64,000 nt of DNA from Desulfobacterales bacterium. GTDB taxonomy: Bacteria > Desulfobacterota > Desulfobacteria > Desulfobacterales > Desulfosarcinaceae. Of the stretch, positions 9,170 through 18,511 are shown piece by piece (the stretch's first letter is position 1; every line of letters begins with the position of its first letter). The notes beneath the pieces are model-generated. The model was not told the origin of the DNA. It saw only the letters and a program-made list of their open reading frames with translations, and searched no databases. Where the stretch lies: NCBI GenBank assembly GCA_016218685.1, contig JACRDD010000042.1, positions 1 through 64,000 of the forward strand, read 5' to 3'. Both the position numbers and the translations under genes were made by a program.

Positions 9170-10811
9170 GGGCGGCGATCCTTTCCTGGTCGGTCATGAA
9201 ACGGGTCAACTGTGCTTCGGCCACGGGATGCATGCCGTACCAAGCCCGTTCGAAGGCCAGCATGCAACGGGTAAAAAGGTTGAGCAGTTCGGGCTCGGCA
9301 TGGGCCCGACGGGTCAGTTCGTCGAGATAGTCGCGATTGGACTTATAGCGCGCGATGGACACGCGGCGGTTATCGCCCAATTGGGCCAGCACGGCCAGGT
9401 ACAAGGCGCGCAGGGCGTGGCGGAAATCCTGGCGGTCCATCAGCTCCCGGGCCAGAGCCAACCAGCGGTCGCGCGGCAGATCCGCGGCCGTGAGCGTTTC
9501 GTCGCGGATATCCACCCGCGCTTCGACCGGACGTGCCGTCGCCTTGGGCGGCCCCGCCCGCCGGGAGACCCACCAGCGTCGCAGCAAAACCAGCGACACA
9601 ATCAACAGCAAGACGCCGATGCCGTAAAAGAGGATACGGATGATTGCGCGCCAATCCTTTCCGGCCGAAGGGATGCCGTCGGGGTCCGGGAAGCGCCGGC
9701 GCAGCCACTCGGCCAGCGATTCCATCCAGCGGTCCACGGCCGCGAAGAGCGCCGCGATCTTCTCCAGCAGCCAATCGAAGGCGCGCTCCAGCCAATTCTT
9801 CTCCTGCTCTTCCGCCGCGGGCGCTTGTTTCTCCCGGGGCAGGCGCCAGGCAAAGCGCCGCTCTTGCAGCACACGGTCGATGGCGTCATCCAACTGCCGT
9901 ACATGGCCTTGGTTTTCGGTCGGGCGCGTGTCTTCGTCGGCGGCCAGGGCCGGCGCCGGGCTCGTGCTCATGACGGCCGCGGCCCCAATGAAGAGAAACA
10001 GCGTCAGTGTTTTCAGAAACGGCTTGAGAGCCGCGCGCAGGTCGTCGCCGGTGTGGCGCGATTGGCCGTAGAAGCAACGCAATGTATAGGCCGCCTTGAT
10101 GATCGGATCGATGCACACATAGGTCAAGGCGCAGATAATGGTGAAAAAAGTGGTGTTGGTCATGGCCCGCAGGCCGCTGAAGGTAAAGGCGGTCTCCACG
10201 CCCAGCAGCCATTTGAGGAGGTAGGGCAGCAGCAACGTGCCGACGGCCAGGTTCAAGAGCACCAGCAGACCGAAGACCGACAGGATCGTCAGCAGCAAAT
10301 GGTTCTGGCCCGGCCAGGGCATGGCCTGCCGCAGGGCGTCATTGTAAAGTGGTTTAAGGCCGACGGTTTCGGGACCGTCCAGGACACTGCCGTTCTGGTA
10401 AAACGCATAGGCCCAGGCCATGGGCAGCATGATTACGGCGGTCACGGGCAACACCGCCAAACCCGTGGCCTGCAGCGCTGCCTGTCGCAGAGCGGTTTGC
10501 CAGCAGCGCCGCCAGGGCCAGGCTTCCGGGGCCGTATCGTTGAGGGCCGATAACAAACGGCGGCAGAAGCGGGCATGCCAGAACTTCATCCAGATGAACA
10601 GCAGGGCCAGCCCGCCCGCGGCCGGCGCGCAGTAAAGCTCGGCATAGGGATTGCGGCTCATGTCCGCCCAGAAGAAGAGCAGCCCTAAAATAAAAGGCAT
10701 GGTACCGATGTAGTAATCGGCCAGGGACGTGGCCTGCTTGCGCAACAGGTGGACGGCGCGCTCCGCCAGGCCCAGGGCATCAGGCACAAAGATGGCATCC
10801 TTGGGTTTCAT
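9150..10811 (-). CDS. DUF4129 domain multi-pass membrane protein
   Basis: 553 residues from the ATG at 10811, which shares an ATGA with the stop of the preceding zinc-finger gene; a TTG at 10826 in the same frame is less likely. About five membrane segments occupy the first 270 residues, one more lies near 405, and the C-terminal 130 residues are the DUF4129 region (RALYLAVLAQLGDNRRVSIA, then an FERAWYG segment). DUF4129 has a transglutaminase-associated fold and is a normal member of MoxR clusters. Here there is no transglutaminase-like gene, so the set is a reduced version of that cluster. Confidence 0.82.
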   Translation of the reverse strand: MKPKDAIFVPDALGLAERAVHLLRKQATSLADYYIGTMPFILGLLFFWADMSRNPYAELYCAPAAGGLALLFIWMKFWHARFCRRLLSALNDTAPEAWPWRRCWQTALRQAALQATGLAVLPVTAVIMLPMAWAYAFYQNGSVLDGPETVGLKPLYNDALRQAMPWPGQNHLLLTILSVFGLLVLLNLAVGTLLLPYLLKWLLGVETAFTFSGLRAMTNTTFFTIICALTYVCIDPIIKAAYTLRCFYGQSRHTGDDLRAALKPFLKTLTLFLFIGAAAVMSTSPAPALAADEDTRPTENQGHVRQLDDAIDRVLQERRFAWRLPREKQAPAAEEQEKNWLERAFDWLLEKIAALFAAVDRWMESLAEWLRRRFPDPDGIPSAGKDWRAIIRILFYGIGVLLLIVSLVLLRRWWVSRRAGPPKATARPVEARVDIRDETLTAADLPRDRWLALARELMDRQDFRHALRALYLAVLAQLGDNRRVSIARYKSNRDYLDELTRRAHAEPELLNLFTRCMLAFERAWYGMHPVAEAQLTRFMTDQERIAALVQQAA

Positions 10812-11137
10812 GGCTTGCGCCACCAATCGGCGTGCCAGATGGTGCCTTCGTGGAATTCATGGGGGATGGCCAGCAGCATGCGTCCCACCAGATAGAAGAG
10901 ATACCAGATCATCAAAAATCCACCGATGCCCTGGGTCCAGAGGGCCAACCTTTCCCGCCAGCGGCCGGCGCCTTGGCCCCGACTGCCGGCCAATTGCGCC
11001 AGGCAGCCGCTGCACAGCATGCGGTCGTCGTGTTCAGTGACGCACTCGCGGCAGAAAAAGCGGCCGCACGCCGGGCAACGCACCACCGCCTCGCGTCGGG
11101 GATGATGATAACAGTGTTGTTGGCTCAGTGTATCCAT
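10808..11137 (-). CDS. Small B-box-like zinc-finger membrane protein
   Basis: 109 residues if it starts at ATG 11137 (28 bases after the previous gene); an in-frame ATG at 11194 would add 19 residues and overlap that gene. Neither start has a strong ribosome site. The Cys/His pattern CYHHP-x8-CPACGRFFCREC-x7-CSGC (residues about 8-44) resembles a B-box/double zinc ribbon. One hydrophobic helix near the C terminus (about 72-92) probably anchors it in the membrane. It is similar in pattern to the protein at 12178-12741. The stop overlaps the DUF4129 start in an ATGA. No enzyme motif is seen. Confidence 0.7.
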   Translation of the reverse strand: MDTLSQQHCYHHPRREAVVRCPACGRFFCRECVTEHDDRMLCSGCLAQLAGSRGQGAGRWRERLALWTQGIGGFLMIWYLFYLVGRMLLAIPHEFHEGTIWHADWWRKP

Positions 11138-11165
11138 CGGAACCGTTACGCACTCGAAAAAAGTA

Positions 11166-12173
11166 TCAGGCTGCTTTGATGCGCCGGCCGCCATGCATGA
11201 CGACGGCGATCGAGCCGATCCCCCCCAGCAGCAGCGCCCCGGCGGCGAACCCCAAAACGATGGCCATGATCAAAGTACTGTCTTCCAGGTGCAGTTCGAG
11301 AAAAGCCATGAGCAGCGCGGTATGGTCATAGGAGTATTGAGGCTTGAGCGTGGTGGTGTAAATGAAAAGGCCATAGGCACTCAGCCCGTTGGCCGCGGTC
11401 AGGGCCAGCGTCAGCCAGGTGATGACGCCCAGCAGTGTGCCTTTGATTTGCCGATGCCCGCGCACCAGCGCAATGATCGCCAGCACCATGGCCACGCCCA
11501 GGGCGATCAATCCCAGGGCCACCAGCCATGGCTGACGCAGCCAGAGTTGCAGGCCCCCGAGCGCTCCCTGACACAGCAGCACGGCGAATAGGGCCCAATG
11601 CAACCGGGGCTGAAACGGCCCCTGGGTTTCGGTGGCATGCGCAGCCGTGGGGAACCGGTTTGCACCCGCTCCGGCACCGCGGTCGCCGGTCGCCGCCGTC
11701 ACCCGGAAGGGGCCCTGGGCCTTTTCGGCCAGTGCCTTGATGCGGTCTGCCATTTTCAAAGCCCTGCGCTGGCGAACCATGTTGGTCAGACGTTCCAATT
11801 GGACCGCCGTCTGAAGGTAGAATTCGCTGCAGGGGCCTCTGAGCAAGTTGATCAGCACAGCGATGCCCCCCAACAAAGCGAAACCGGCCGGAACGAAAAA
11901 ATCCGGGAGATCGGGCGTTTCGGTCGAAAGCATGGCCAGACTGCCGCTGACGCAAACCAGCACTGCCCAGAACAAGGTCCATATGTGATGGCGCCAATTG
12001 CGGCGCACGATGACGGCCTGGATATCCTTGAAGTAGAAGCGCCGATAATGCTCCTGCATTAACGTTTTTTCCACCCACAACAGGTGGTCCGGCCCTTGCC
12101 AGAGTGTTCGGCGGGTGAAGGGCGCCCGCCAATGCCCCGGCAGCTTTTTATAGACGGAAGATGTGCGGCCCAT
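11166..12173 (-). CDS. Multi-pass membrane protein of unknown function
   Basis: 335 residues. I do not recognise a family. Six or so hydrophobic segments can be seen: a pair near residues 65-110 (SLAMLSTETPD lies between them), then helices near 200-265 and 300-325. The N-terminal 60 residues are soluble and basic, with a HYRRFYFKDIQAVIVRR stretch that looks like a membrane-proximal PH-like strand pattern, though I cannot confirm this. It lies four bases after a zinc-ribbon membrane gene and just before another, so it is probably part of the same membrane assembly. Confidence 0.72.
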   Translation of the reverse strand: MGRTSSVYKKLPGHWRAPFTRRTLWQGPDHLLWVEKTLMQEHYRRFYFKDIQAVIVRRNWRHHIWTLFWAVLVCVSGSLAMLSTETPDLPDFFVPAGFALLGGIAVLINLLRGPCSEFYLQTAVQLERLTNMVRQRRALKMADRIKALAEKAQGPFRVTAATGDRGAGAGANRFPTAAHATETQGPFQPRLHWALFAVLLCQGALGGLQLWLRQPWLVALGLIALGVAMVLAIIALVRGHRQIKGTLLGVITWLTLALTAANGLSAYGLFIYTTTLKPQYSYDHTALLMAFLELHLEDSTLIMAIVLGFAAGALLLGGIGSIAVVMHGGRRIKAA

Positions 12174-12177
12174 GCGA

Positions 12178-12741
12178 TCAGTCTCCCAATTTCAGGGCCA
12201 GGAAGTAAATCCAGCCGCCCATCTGAAGACCGGCCAGCAGCATGGCCACTAAATTCCGAGCCCAAGCCTTGGGCAGCAACGGCGAAGGTGTCCGAAAGTG
12301 GCGCACGACATAATAGATGGCCGCCGGTGCGGTCACCAGGGTGGGGAAGATGAACAACAAAGGCCAGAGCGCCAGCGCCAGGGCGATTTCGTCATAGCGC
12401 ACATGACGGTTCTGCATGCCCGTGATCTTCTGCTTGTCACGGCCGGCCTGCAGGCACGCCATGCAGAGGCTGCGGCCCTCCAGTTCCACCTGGCAAACGG
12501 CGCACAGCAGCCGCCCGCAAGCCGCGCAAGGCACGATGGCCAGTTGACCGGGGTGGTAGAAGCACTCTGCCTGACCTTGGGCCTGGGTGGTCAGGGACGC
12601 GGCATCGGGCTCGTCCCCGCGCAAGAAAGCGTTGAAGACATCGATGCGCAGTGCTTTGCGGCACTGGGGGCACGCGGCCATGCGCCCCGTGTTGATGGCT
12701 TCGGCACTTTGAATGGTATGGCAATTGGGGCAGGCGATCAC
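12178..12741 (-). CDS. Zinc-ribbon plus B-box-like membrane protein
   Basis: 187 residues. The N terminus has a zinc ribbon (CPNCHTIQ, then CPQCRK about 20 residues on). Residues about 60-95 have a second zinc module, CFYHPGQLAIVPCAACGRLLC followed by CxxC pairs, which matches the module in the 10808-11137 protein. Two hydrophobic helices follow (about 120-145 and 160-182). It lies 18 bases after the GYF/RDD gene and 4 bases before the next. The repeated use of this zinc module in one operon suggests a shared partner. No catalytic motif is seen. Confidence 0.75.
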   Translation of the reverse strand: MIACPNCHTIQSAEAINTGRMAACPQCRKALRIDVFNAFLRGDEPDAASLTTQAQGQAECFYHPGQLAIVPCAACGRLLCAVCQVELEGRSLCMACLQAGRDKQKITGMQNRHVRYDEIALALALWPLLFIFPTLVTAPAAIYYVVRHFRTPSPLLPKAWARNLVAMLLAGLQMGGWIYFLALKLGD

Positions 12742-12759
12742 GGCGAAGTTCTTCTCCGG

Positions 12760-13650
12760 CTATTTGTAAACCACGCGCGTACTGCAAACCCGGTCATGGA
12801 GGGCGCGCTTTTCGCTGTCGAAGGCGGCCATGATATAGCCGATGCCCAGCACAATGGCGCTGAGCACTTCGGCGAAATACCGTCCCAGCGCGCGCGCGTA
12901 GCTGATCGGAGCGTTTTCGGGGGAGACCACCTTGATCTTGCAGGCCATCTTGCCCGGCGTGGCGCTGTAGCGTCCGATGAAGAAGGTGTTGTAGGCTGCC
13001 GGAATGAGTATGCCGATGAGTTGCTGAATACCGATAAGCATCAAGGAGCCGGAAGAAAGCATTTGTTCACCGTCGGACATGGTTGAACCGGATGAGAAAA
13101 ACAAGAATGTCATGGGGATGATGATGGCATACTGCAAGGCGGCCATAATCAGGCCGTCGATGAACTTGGCGCCGACGCGGATCCAGAAGCCGGCATACTT
13201 CAATATGCCCGGCGCGCTGACCCCCTCCCGCAGACGTTGCACGAAAATCGGCTTGCAGGCCGCACAGATCACCTGGTTGTCGAACTGCACCACCTGCGAC
13301 TTGGGGAACGAACGCCCGCATTGAGAGCAGACGGCGCTTTCCACGGCCGGCGAGATCTCCGGCGCGGATGGCGGCGTTACGAGAGCTGGAATAGCAGGTT
13401 CCAGCGGAGCGGAGAACGGTGCGGCAGGAGGCTCGGGGGCTGGCAGTTCCGGCGCGGCCGGTGGCGGCGTTTGGGGCGGCGACGCGGAGGCGTTGCCGCG
13501 CACCATTTCGCCCAATGGGCGCCAATCGTTCATGGACGCATTGCGCACCAAGGTTCTGGCGTTGATCCGTTTGGCGTGAATCAGGGCTTGCAACTGCCCC
13601 TTATCGACCGGCCCGATCTCCTGCTCCCCATCCTTGTAGTACCACGTCAT
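12760..13650 (-). CDS. GYF_2 and RDD domain membrane protein
   Basis: 296 residues from ATG 13650, which has AGGAG seven bases upstream; the longer open frame is not needed. Residues 1-50 are a GYF_2-type domain (WYYKDGEQEIGPV, then ALIHAKRINARTLV), usually a protein-interaction module. A Pro/Ala-rich linker follows, then a CxxC...CxxC zinc ribbon near residues 120-145 (CSQCGRSFPKSQ). The C-terminal half is an RDD membrane domain (RVGAKFIDGLI, four helices, TPGKMACKIKVV). This is the promoter-proximal gene of the twelve-gene run toward base 1 and the second RDD protein in it. Confidence 0.88.
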   Translation of the reverse strand: MTWYYKDGEQEIGPVDKGQLQALIHAKRINARTLVRNASMNDWRPLGEMVRGNASASPPQTPPPAAPELPAPEPPAAPFSAPLEPAIPALVTPPSAPEISPAVESAVCSQCGRSFPKSQVVQFDNQVICAACKPIFVQRLREGVSAPGILKYAGFWIRVGAKFIDGLIMAALQYAIIIPMTFLFFSSGSTMSDGEQMLSSGSLMLIGIQQLIGILIPAAYNTFFIGRYSATPGKMACKIKVVSPENAPISYARALGRYFAEVLSAIVLGIGYIMAAFDSEKRALHDRVCSTRVVYK

Positions 13651-13808
13651 GAATTGTCTCCTGCTTTGCTTTGGTTTACGAACAAAGGCCGATAGCCGAC
13701 GGCCAAAGTACGACGATACCTGCGGAGGTGTGGTAAAATTCTGAAAACAGATGAAAAATTTAGATGACCATACCAAAGAAATCGGCGCGTGGGCAAGCAA
13801 AAAGTCAA

Positions 13809-13821
13809 CCCCCAAAGGGGG
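13809..13821 (-). terminator. Possible short hairpin directly after der
   Basis: Five C and five G pair around a three-base loop directly after the der stop codon, followed on the minus strand by TTGACTTTTT. The stem is short, so termination here is only possible. Confidence 0.3.
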
Positions 13822-15183
13822 CTAACGTCGGTCCGGTTTTCTTTTGTTCTTCTTCCAGGAGGCAAAGTCGATCTTGCCGGTGCGCTGGCGGAAGAGCAGG
13901 CGCAGGGGGGTCTTGTCCAGACCGGTTTCGCTGCGGATCTGGTTGAGCAGGTAGCGCTGGTAGGAGAAGTGTACCGCGTCGGGAAAGTTGACGAAGCTGA
14001 CGAAGGTGGGGGGGCGCTCGGCCACCTGGGTGGTGTAGTAGAATTTGAGCCGGCGGCCATGGTGCAGGGGCGGCTCGGTGCGCTCGACGGCTTCGCTGAC
14101 GATACGGTTGAGCACGCCGGTGCCGATGCGGGTGGTGTATTGGCGATAAACCTGGTCGATCAAAGGGAAGAGTTTGGCCACGCGCAGGCCGCTGAGGGCC
14201 GAGACGGTGATCACCGGCGCATGGTGCAGGTAACGCGCGGCATCTTGCAGTTGCTGGGTGAATTTGTTGGGCGTGAGGTTCTTAGCATCCACCAGATCCC
14301 ACTTGTTGGCCACGAAGATGGCGCCGCAGCCGCGCTCGAAGGCGTGGCCGGCCACCTTGATATCCTGGTCGGTGATGCCTTTTTCGGCGTCGAGCACGAT
14401 CAGGGCCACGTCACACTCGTCCAGGCTCTTGAGGGCCTTGATGATGGAGAACTTTTCCAGCCGCATATCGACTCTTGATTTGCGCCGGATGCCGGCCGTA
14501 TCGATGAAACGGTAGGTGCGGCCCTTGCGTTCGAGCAGCGTGTCCACCGAATCCCGGGTAGTGCCCGGTTCCGGGCTGACCAGCAGGCGCTCCTGGCCCA
14601 GCAGGCGGTTGATCAAGGAAGACTTGCCGGCATTGGGCCGCCCGACCACCGCGACGCGGATCTGGCCCTCGGCCGACGACGCTTCGACCTTGGGCAGCAC
14701 GGCCACCAGGGCATCCATGAAATCGGGTACGCCATAGCCGTGCTCGGCCGAAAGGGAGTAGAGCGTTTCGATGCCCAGGTCGTAAAACTCGTACAGCTTG
14801 GCTTCCTGGTTGTGGTCGTCGATCTTGTTGACCACATAAAAGACCGGCTTTTTGACCCCGCGCAATTTTTGGATCAGGTCGCGGTCGAAGGGGGACAGGC
14901 CATACTTGCCGTCCAGCACCACCACCACGGCGTCGGCCTCGTCCACGGCCTGCTCCACTTGCAGCCGGATATGGGTTGCGAAGGCGTCATCGTCGCCGGT
15001 GACGAACCCGCCGGTGTCCACGATGATGAAATCATGATCGTCCCAATGCACATCGCCGTAGTGCCGGTCGCGGGTCACGCCGGGCAGATTGTCCACGATG
15101 GCGTCCCGCCGCTTGGTCATGCGGTTGAAGAGGGTCGATTTGCCCACATTGGGACGACCGATAATGGCGACGACGGGTTTCAT
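13822..15183 (-). CDS. der: Ribosome biogenesis GTPase Der (EngA)
   Basis: 453 residues, the normal length. There are two G domains: the first with GRPNVGKST (8-16), DTGG and NKID (near 118), the second with GRPNAGKSS (near 183), DTAG and NKWD (near 297). A C-terminal KH-like domain ends in a basic tail. Der is an essential GTPase for 50S subunit assembly. It is transcribed on its own; the next gene downstream on this strand begins 172 bases away. Confidence 0.97.
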   Translation of the reverse strand: MKPVVAIIGRPNVGKSTLFNRMTKRRDAIVDNLPGVTRDRHYGDVHWDDHDFIIVDTGGFVTGDDDAFATHIRLQVEQAVDEADAVVVVLDGKYGLSPFDRDLIQKLRGVKKPVFYVVNKIDDHNQEAKLYEFYDLGIETLYSLSAEHGYGVPDFMDALVAVLPKVEASSAEGQIRVAVVGRPNAGKSSLINRLLGQERLLVSPEPGTTRDSVDTLLERKGRTYRFIDTAGIRRKSRVDMRLEKFSIIKALKSLDECDVALIVLDAEKGITDQDIKVAGHAFERGCGAIFVANKWDLVDAKNLTPNKFTQQLQDAARYLHHAPVITVSALSGLRVAKLFPLIDQVYRQYTTRIGTGVLNRIVSEAVERTEPPLHHGRRLKFYYTTQVAERPPTFVSFVNFPDAVHFSYQRYLLNQIRSETGLDKTPLRLLFRQRTGKIDFASWKKNKRKPDRR

Positions 15184-15213
15184 GGTTAAGTTGGTACGTC
15201 CTTTGAAAGAAAT

Positions 15214-15235
15214 GGGCGCCCCTTATGAGGCGCCC
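15214..15235. promoter_or_regulatory. GC-rich hairpin between divergent der and dat
   Basis: GGGCGCC at 15214-15220 pairs perfectly with GGCGCCC at 15229-15235 around an eight-base loop. The site is about 30 bases before the der start and 120 bases before dat, with no T-run on either side. It may be an operator or a leader structure. The role is unknown. Confidence 0.3.
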
Positions 15236-15355
15236 CTGCTATAACGGAAAGCCCGAACCAATGTCAAACCAATACGCGGAAGCTTGCGATTTGGGGGACC
15301 ATCTTGTAAGCAGGGACGACGGCCTCGTTGCCGACCCAAATGAGGAGGATTCACA

Positions 15356-16204
15356 ATGCCGGAACTTGCATATCTCAATGGTAAAATCATGCCCATCGAA
15401 GAGGCCCGGGTACCCATCGAAGACCGGGGCTATCAATTCGCCGATGCGGTGTACGAATATTTCGCCAGTTATAAAGGAAAGCTCTTCGCGGTCAAGGAGC
15501 ACCTGGACCGTCTGGAAAAATCCCTGCGTGCCCTGGAATTTCCGCCCATTTCACGGGAACTGCTGCGGGATGCCGTGCTGGGAACGTTTCAGCAGGCGGG
15601 TATCGACCGCGCCGGGGTCTACCTGCAGATCTCCCGGGGCGTGGCCCCCCGCAACCATGCATTCCCCAACGGGGCCAAACCCCAAATCGTCATTACGGTG
15701 CGCCAGGTGCCGGACACGTCCAGGGAGTACCTGGAAAAAGGCATCGCGGCCATCACCGTGACCGACATCCGCTGGGGCCGTTGCGACATCAAGACCGTCC
15801 AATTGCTGCCCAATGTACTCGCCAAGCAACAGGCCCTTTCGGCCGGCGTTCAGGACGCGATTTTCGTCAGCCCCGAGGGGATTGTGCGCGAAGGCACATC
15901 GTCCAACCTCTTCATTGCCATTGGCGGCCGGCTAAAAACCCATCCCCTGACCCCCCACATCCTGCCGGGCATCACCCGTGCCGTGCTGCTCGATATCTGC
16001 CGGAAGATCAATGTGCATGTCGAGGAGGTCTTCTTCGACAACAATACGATGCTGGCGGCCGAGGAGGTGTTTATCACCGGCACGGTGACCGAAGTACTTT
16101 CCGTGTGCCGGATCGACGGCCGGACCATCGGCGCCGGCAAACCGGGCCCCATGGCCGCCCGATTGCGCAAGGAACTGGAAGCTTGCGCCGGAGCACACCT
16201 TTAG
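15356..16204 (+). CDS. dat: D-amino-acid aminotransferase (class IV, PLP)
   Basis: 282 residues, typical for D-alanine transaminase. The N terminus has EDRGYQFADAVYE, and the segment DIKTVQLLPNVLAKQ near residue 145 contains the PLP-binding Lys. The TSSNLF and GITR segments of class IV aminotransferases are present. It interconverts D-alanine and other D-amino acids with 2-oxo acids and feeds peptidoglycan precursors. GAGGAGG lies about six bases before the ATG. Branched-chain aminotransferase is the alternative, but the motifs fit Dat better. Its TAG stop shares bases with the TAA stop of the convergent gene. Confidence 0.88.
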   Translation: MPELAYLNGKIMPIEEARVPIEDRGYQFADAVYEYFASYKGKLFAVKEHLDRLEKSLRALEFPPISRELLRDAVLGTFQQAGIDRAGVYLQISRGVAPRNHAFPNGAKPQIVITVRQVPDTSREYLEKGIAAITVTDIRWGRCDIKTVQLLPNVLAKQQALSAGVQDAIFVSPEGIVREGTSSNLFIAIGGRLKTHPLTPHILPGITRAVLLDICRKINVHVEEVFFDNNTMLAAEEVFITGTVTEVLSVCRIDGRTIGAGKPGPMAARLRKELEACAGAHL

Positions 16205-17058
16205 GCTTGAGGCTTTCCGGGCACGCCCGATTCGCATGGCACGCCGGTCTGGCACAGACCGCAGCCGTAACCGTCGAAGCCGTAAGTGGCTTTGACGTGG
16301 GAGCGGGTGCGGCGCACGTGGGTGGCGCAGAGCATTTTATCCTTGCCGGCTTCGGAGATAGCGCCCACGGGGCAGCGCTCGATGCACTTCTTGCAGGTCC
16401 CGCGGCTGAAGAAAAGGCAATAGGCATGATGGTCGCTGTAGGGCCTGACCGTCGGCGGAATGCGGACGTCGGTCACCACCGAGCCCACGCGCATGGCCTT
16501 GCCCACCGGGGTGATCAATCCATCGCACAGGCCGAACGTTCCCAGACCGGCGGCGTAGGCCGCGTGACGTTCGGACCAGGTGGAGGAAAGACCGTATTTG
16601 GGAGAGATACGCGTGCTGAACTGGGGCGATAGCAGCGGCGCCACGGCCCGGTGCCCGGCCTTGGTCAGGGAAGCCACCAGATGCTCGCGCAACCGCACAT
16701 TGACCGCTTCGCCGAAGATGCGCGCCCGGGCCCAACGCTGGGACGGATTGAAACTCTCCTTGCGGTTGTCGCGCTTGGTGGCGTCGGTCTGGGGCAGGAT
16801 GTAACTGATGACGGTGAGATCCTCGGGCTGAACCTTGGGGTTGCCGAACGTCAACACGAAAAGCTCCCGGGGGGTCATGAAAAACGGTCCGACGTGCTCC
16901 TTGTAGGCTTCATAGAGCGGGTCGGCGCCGCTGGAATAGCCGATCAAGGGGGTAGCGAAGGCTTTTTCGCCCGTGCCGTCGCCCAGGTTGTTCTCCGGTG
17001 AGTCGTGGATGAAGGTTTCGATGACGTCTTGTATCCAAGCAGCGTCGATGGCAGCCAT
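16201..17058 (-). CDS. QueG-like 4Fe-4S protein
   Basis: 285 residues. The segment GLGTFGLCDGLITPVGKAMR near residues 165-185 and a following VVTD match epoxyqueuosine reductase/reductive-dehalogenase-like proteins. Two cluster motifs follow near the C terminus: C-x6-CKKCIERCP, and a second made by C (ATH), CGLC and CE. QueG itself is longer, with C-terminal HEAT repeats and a clear cobalamin domain, so this is a paralog with an unknown substrate. The start lies four bases after the amidase stop, so the two are probably co-expressed. The 3' end overlaps dat by four bases. Confidence 0.72.
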   Translation of the reverse strand: MAAIDAAWIQDVIETFIHDSPENNLGDGTGEKAFATPLIGYSSGADPLYEAYKEHVGPFFMTPRELFVLTFGNPKVQPEDLTVISYILPQTDATKRDNRKESFNPSQRWARARIFGEAVNVRLREHLVASLTKAGHRAVAPLLSPQFSTRISPKYGLSSTWSERHAAYAAGLGTFGLCDGLITPVGKAMRVGSVVTDVRIPPTVRPYSDHHAYCLFFSRGTCKKCIERCPVGAISEAGKDKMLCATHVRRTRSHVKATYGFDGYGCGLCQTGVPCESGVPGKPQA

Positions 17059-17062
17059 GGCG

Positions 17063-18502
17063 TTATCCTTTCTTGGGCAAAGCGGGACGGCGGTCTTTCC
17101 AGGGCCGGGCCTGCTCCAGTTGGGCCGCCAGGCGCAGCAGGAGCGCTTCCTCGCCGAAACGCGCCGAAAAGAGCAGGCCCACGGGCAGGTTGTCCGCTGT
17201 CCAGTAGAGCGGTACGGACATGGAGGGCTGACCGGTGGCGTTGAACAGGTTGGTGAAGCCGAAAAAGCTCAGCAGGTGCTGCACATAGGTGCGCGCCTCC
17301 CGGGTATTGGTATCGATAAATCCCAAAGGCACGGGCGGCTGCAAGAGCACCGGGCTCAGCAGCAGGTCGTGCTTCTCGAAGAAGGGCGCGACCTCCCGGC
17401 CGACGCGGTGCAGGGTCTGGATGGCCTGGATGACCTCCACGGCGCTTTTGCTTTTGCCGGACTCGGCCGAGCGCCAGATGACGTACTCCACATCGTCGGC
17501 GGTGACCTCGCGCCCCAGGGCAGCTTCCCGGGCGCTGAGCATGGCGCGCGTATTGGCGTCGATGAGGGTCACCGAGGCCTGCTGAAACGGCTCGTAATCG
17601 AAGGCCGGAGCGGCCTCTTCGACGATATGCCCCAACGCTTCGCACAATCGGGCCGCGTCGTTCACCGCGGCCACGCATTGGGGGTCCACGGCCCAGCCGC
17701 TGGGGGCCGTGGTGGTGAAAGCGATGCGCAGCCGGCCCGGCGGCCGCCCCACCTCTTCCAGAAAAGAGCCGGCGGCGGGCGGCGCCCAATAGGGGTCGCC
17801 GGGGGAAGGCCCGGCCGCCACATCCAGCAGGGCCGCACTGTCGCGCACTGTGCGGGTAATCGCATGGTTGCTGCTCAGGCCGTTCCACTCTTCGCCCATG
17901 GGCGGCCCGGCGGGAACCCGACCCCGCGTGGGCTTGAGGCCGAACAACCCACAGCAGGCGGCCGGGATACGGATCGAACCGCCGCCGTCGGAGGCATGTG
18001 CCGCCGGCACCAGGCCCGCGGCCACGGCCACCGCCGCGCCACCGCTGGAGCCGCCCGAGGTACGCGTCAAGTCCCAGGGGTTGCGGCAGGGGCCGTAGAG
18101 TTGCGGTTCGGTGGTCACGGTGATGCCGAACTCGGGGGTATTGGTCTTGCCGAAGACGACCAGCCCGGCCTTCAGGTAGCGGGTCACCAGGGTGCTGTCG
18201 TGATCCGCGACGGCATCGGCGTATAACCGGCTGCCGAAAGTGGTGGCAAAGCCTTTGTAGAAAAGCCCCAAGTCTTTAATTAAAAATGGAACCCCGCGCA
18301 GAGGGCCAAGGGGCAGACCGGATCGGATGCGGCTGCGCGCCTCGGTGTACATGGGCATCACCACGGCATTGAGAGCGGGATTGCGCGCCTCCACCCGTTC
18401 GATGGCCGCATCCAGCAGTTCCATGGGCGTCACGTCACCCCGGCGCACCAATTCGGCCAAACCCAGGGCATCGTAGGATTCATATGCCTCGAAAGCGCTC
18501 AT
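17063..18502 (-). CDS. Amidase (amidase signature family)
   Basis: 479 residues. The amidase-signature triad is visible: Lys in LIKDLG (near 75), the cis-Ser in [10 protein letters not shown] (near 150) and the nucleophile Ser in [10 protein letters not shown] (near 175). It hydrolyses an amide bond; the substrate cannot be read from sequence. It differs from GatA, since no GatB or GatC is near. The ribosome site is GGAGAGGAAC just before the ATG. It lies nine bases after the PAP2 gene and four bases before the QueG-like gene. Confidence 0.9.
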   Translation of the reverse strand: MSAFEAYESYDALGLAELVRRGDVTPMELLDAAIERVEARNPALNAVVMPMYTEARSRIRSGLPLGPLRGVPFLIKDLGLFYKGFATTFGSRLYADAVADHDSTLVTRYLKAGLVVFGKTNTPEFGITVTTEPQLYGPCRNPWDLTRTSGGSSGGAAVAVAAGLVPAAHASDGGGSIRIPAACCGLFGLKPTRGRVPAGPPMGEEWNGLSSNHAITRTVRDSAALLDVAAGPSPGDPYWAPPAAGSFLEEVGRPPGRLRIAFTTTAPSGWAVDPQCVAAVNDAARLCEALGHIVEEAAPAFDYEPFQQASVTLIDANTRAMLSAREAALGREVTADDVEYVIWRSAESGKSKSAVEVIQAIQTLHRVGREVAPFFEKHDLLLSPVLLQPPVPLGFIDTNTREARTYVQHLLSFFGFTNLFNATGQPSMSVPLYWTADNLPVGLLFSARFGEEALLLRLAAQLEQARPWKDRRPALPKKG

Positions 18503-18511
18503 GTTCCTCTC

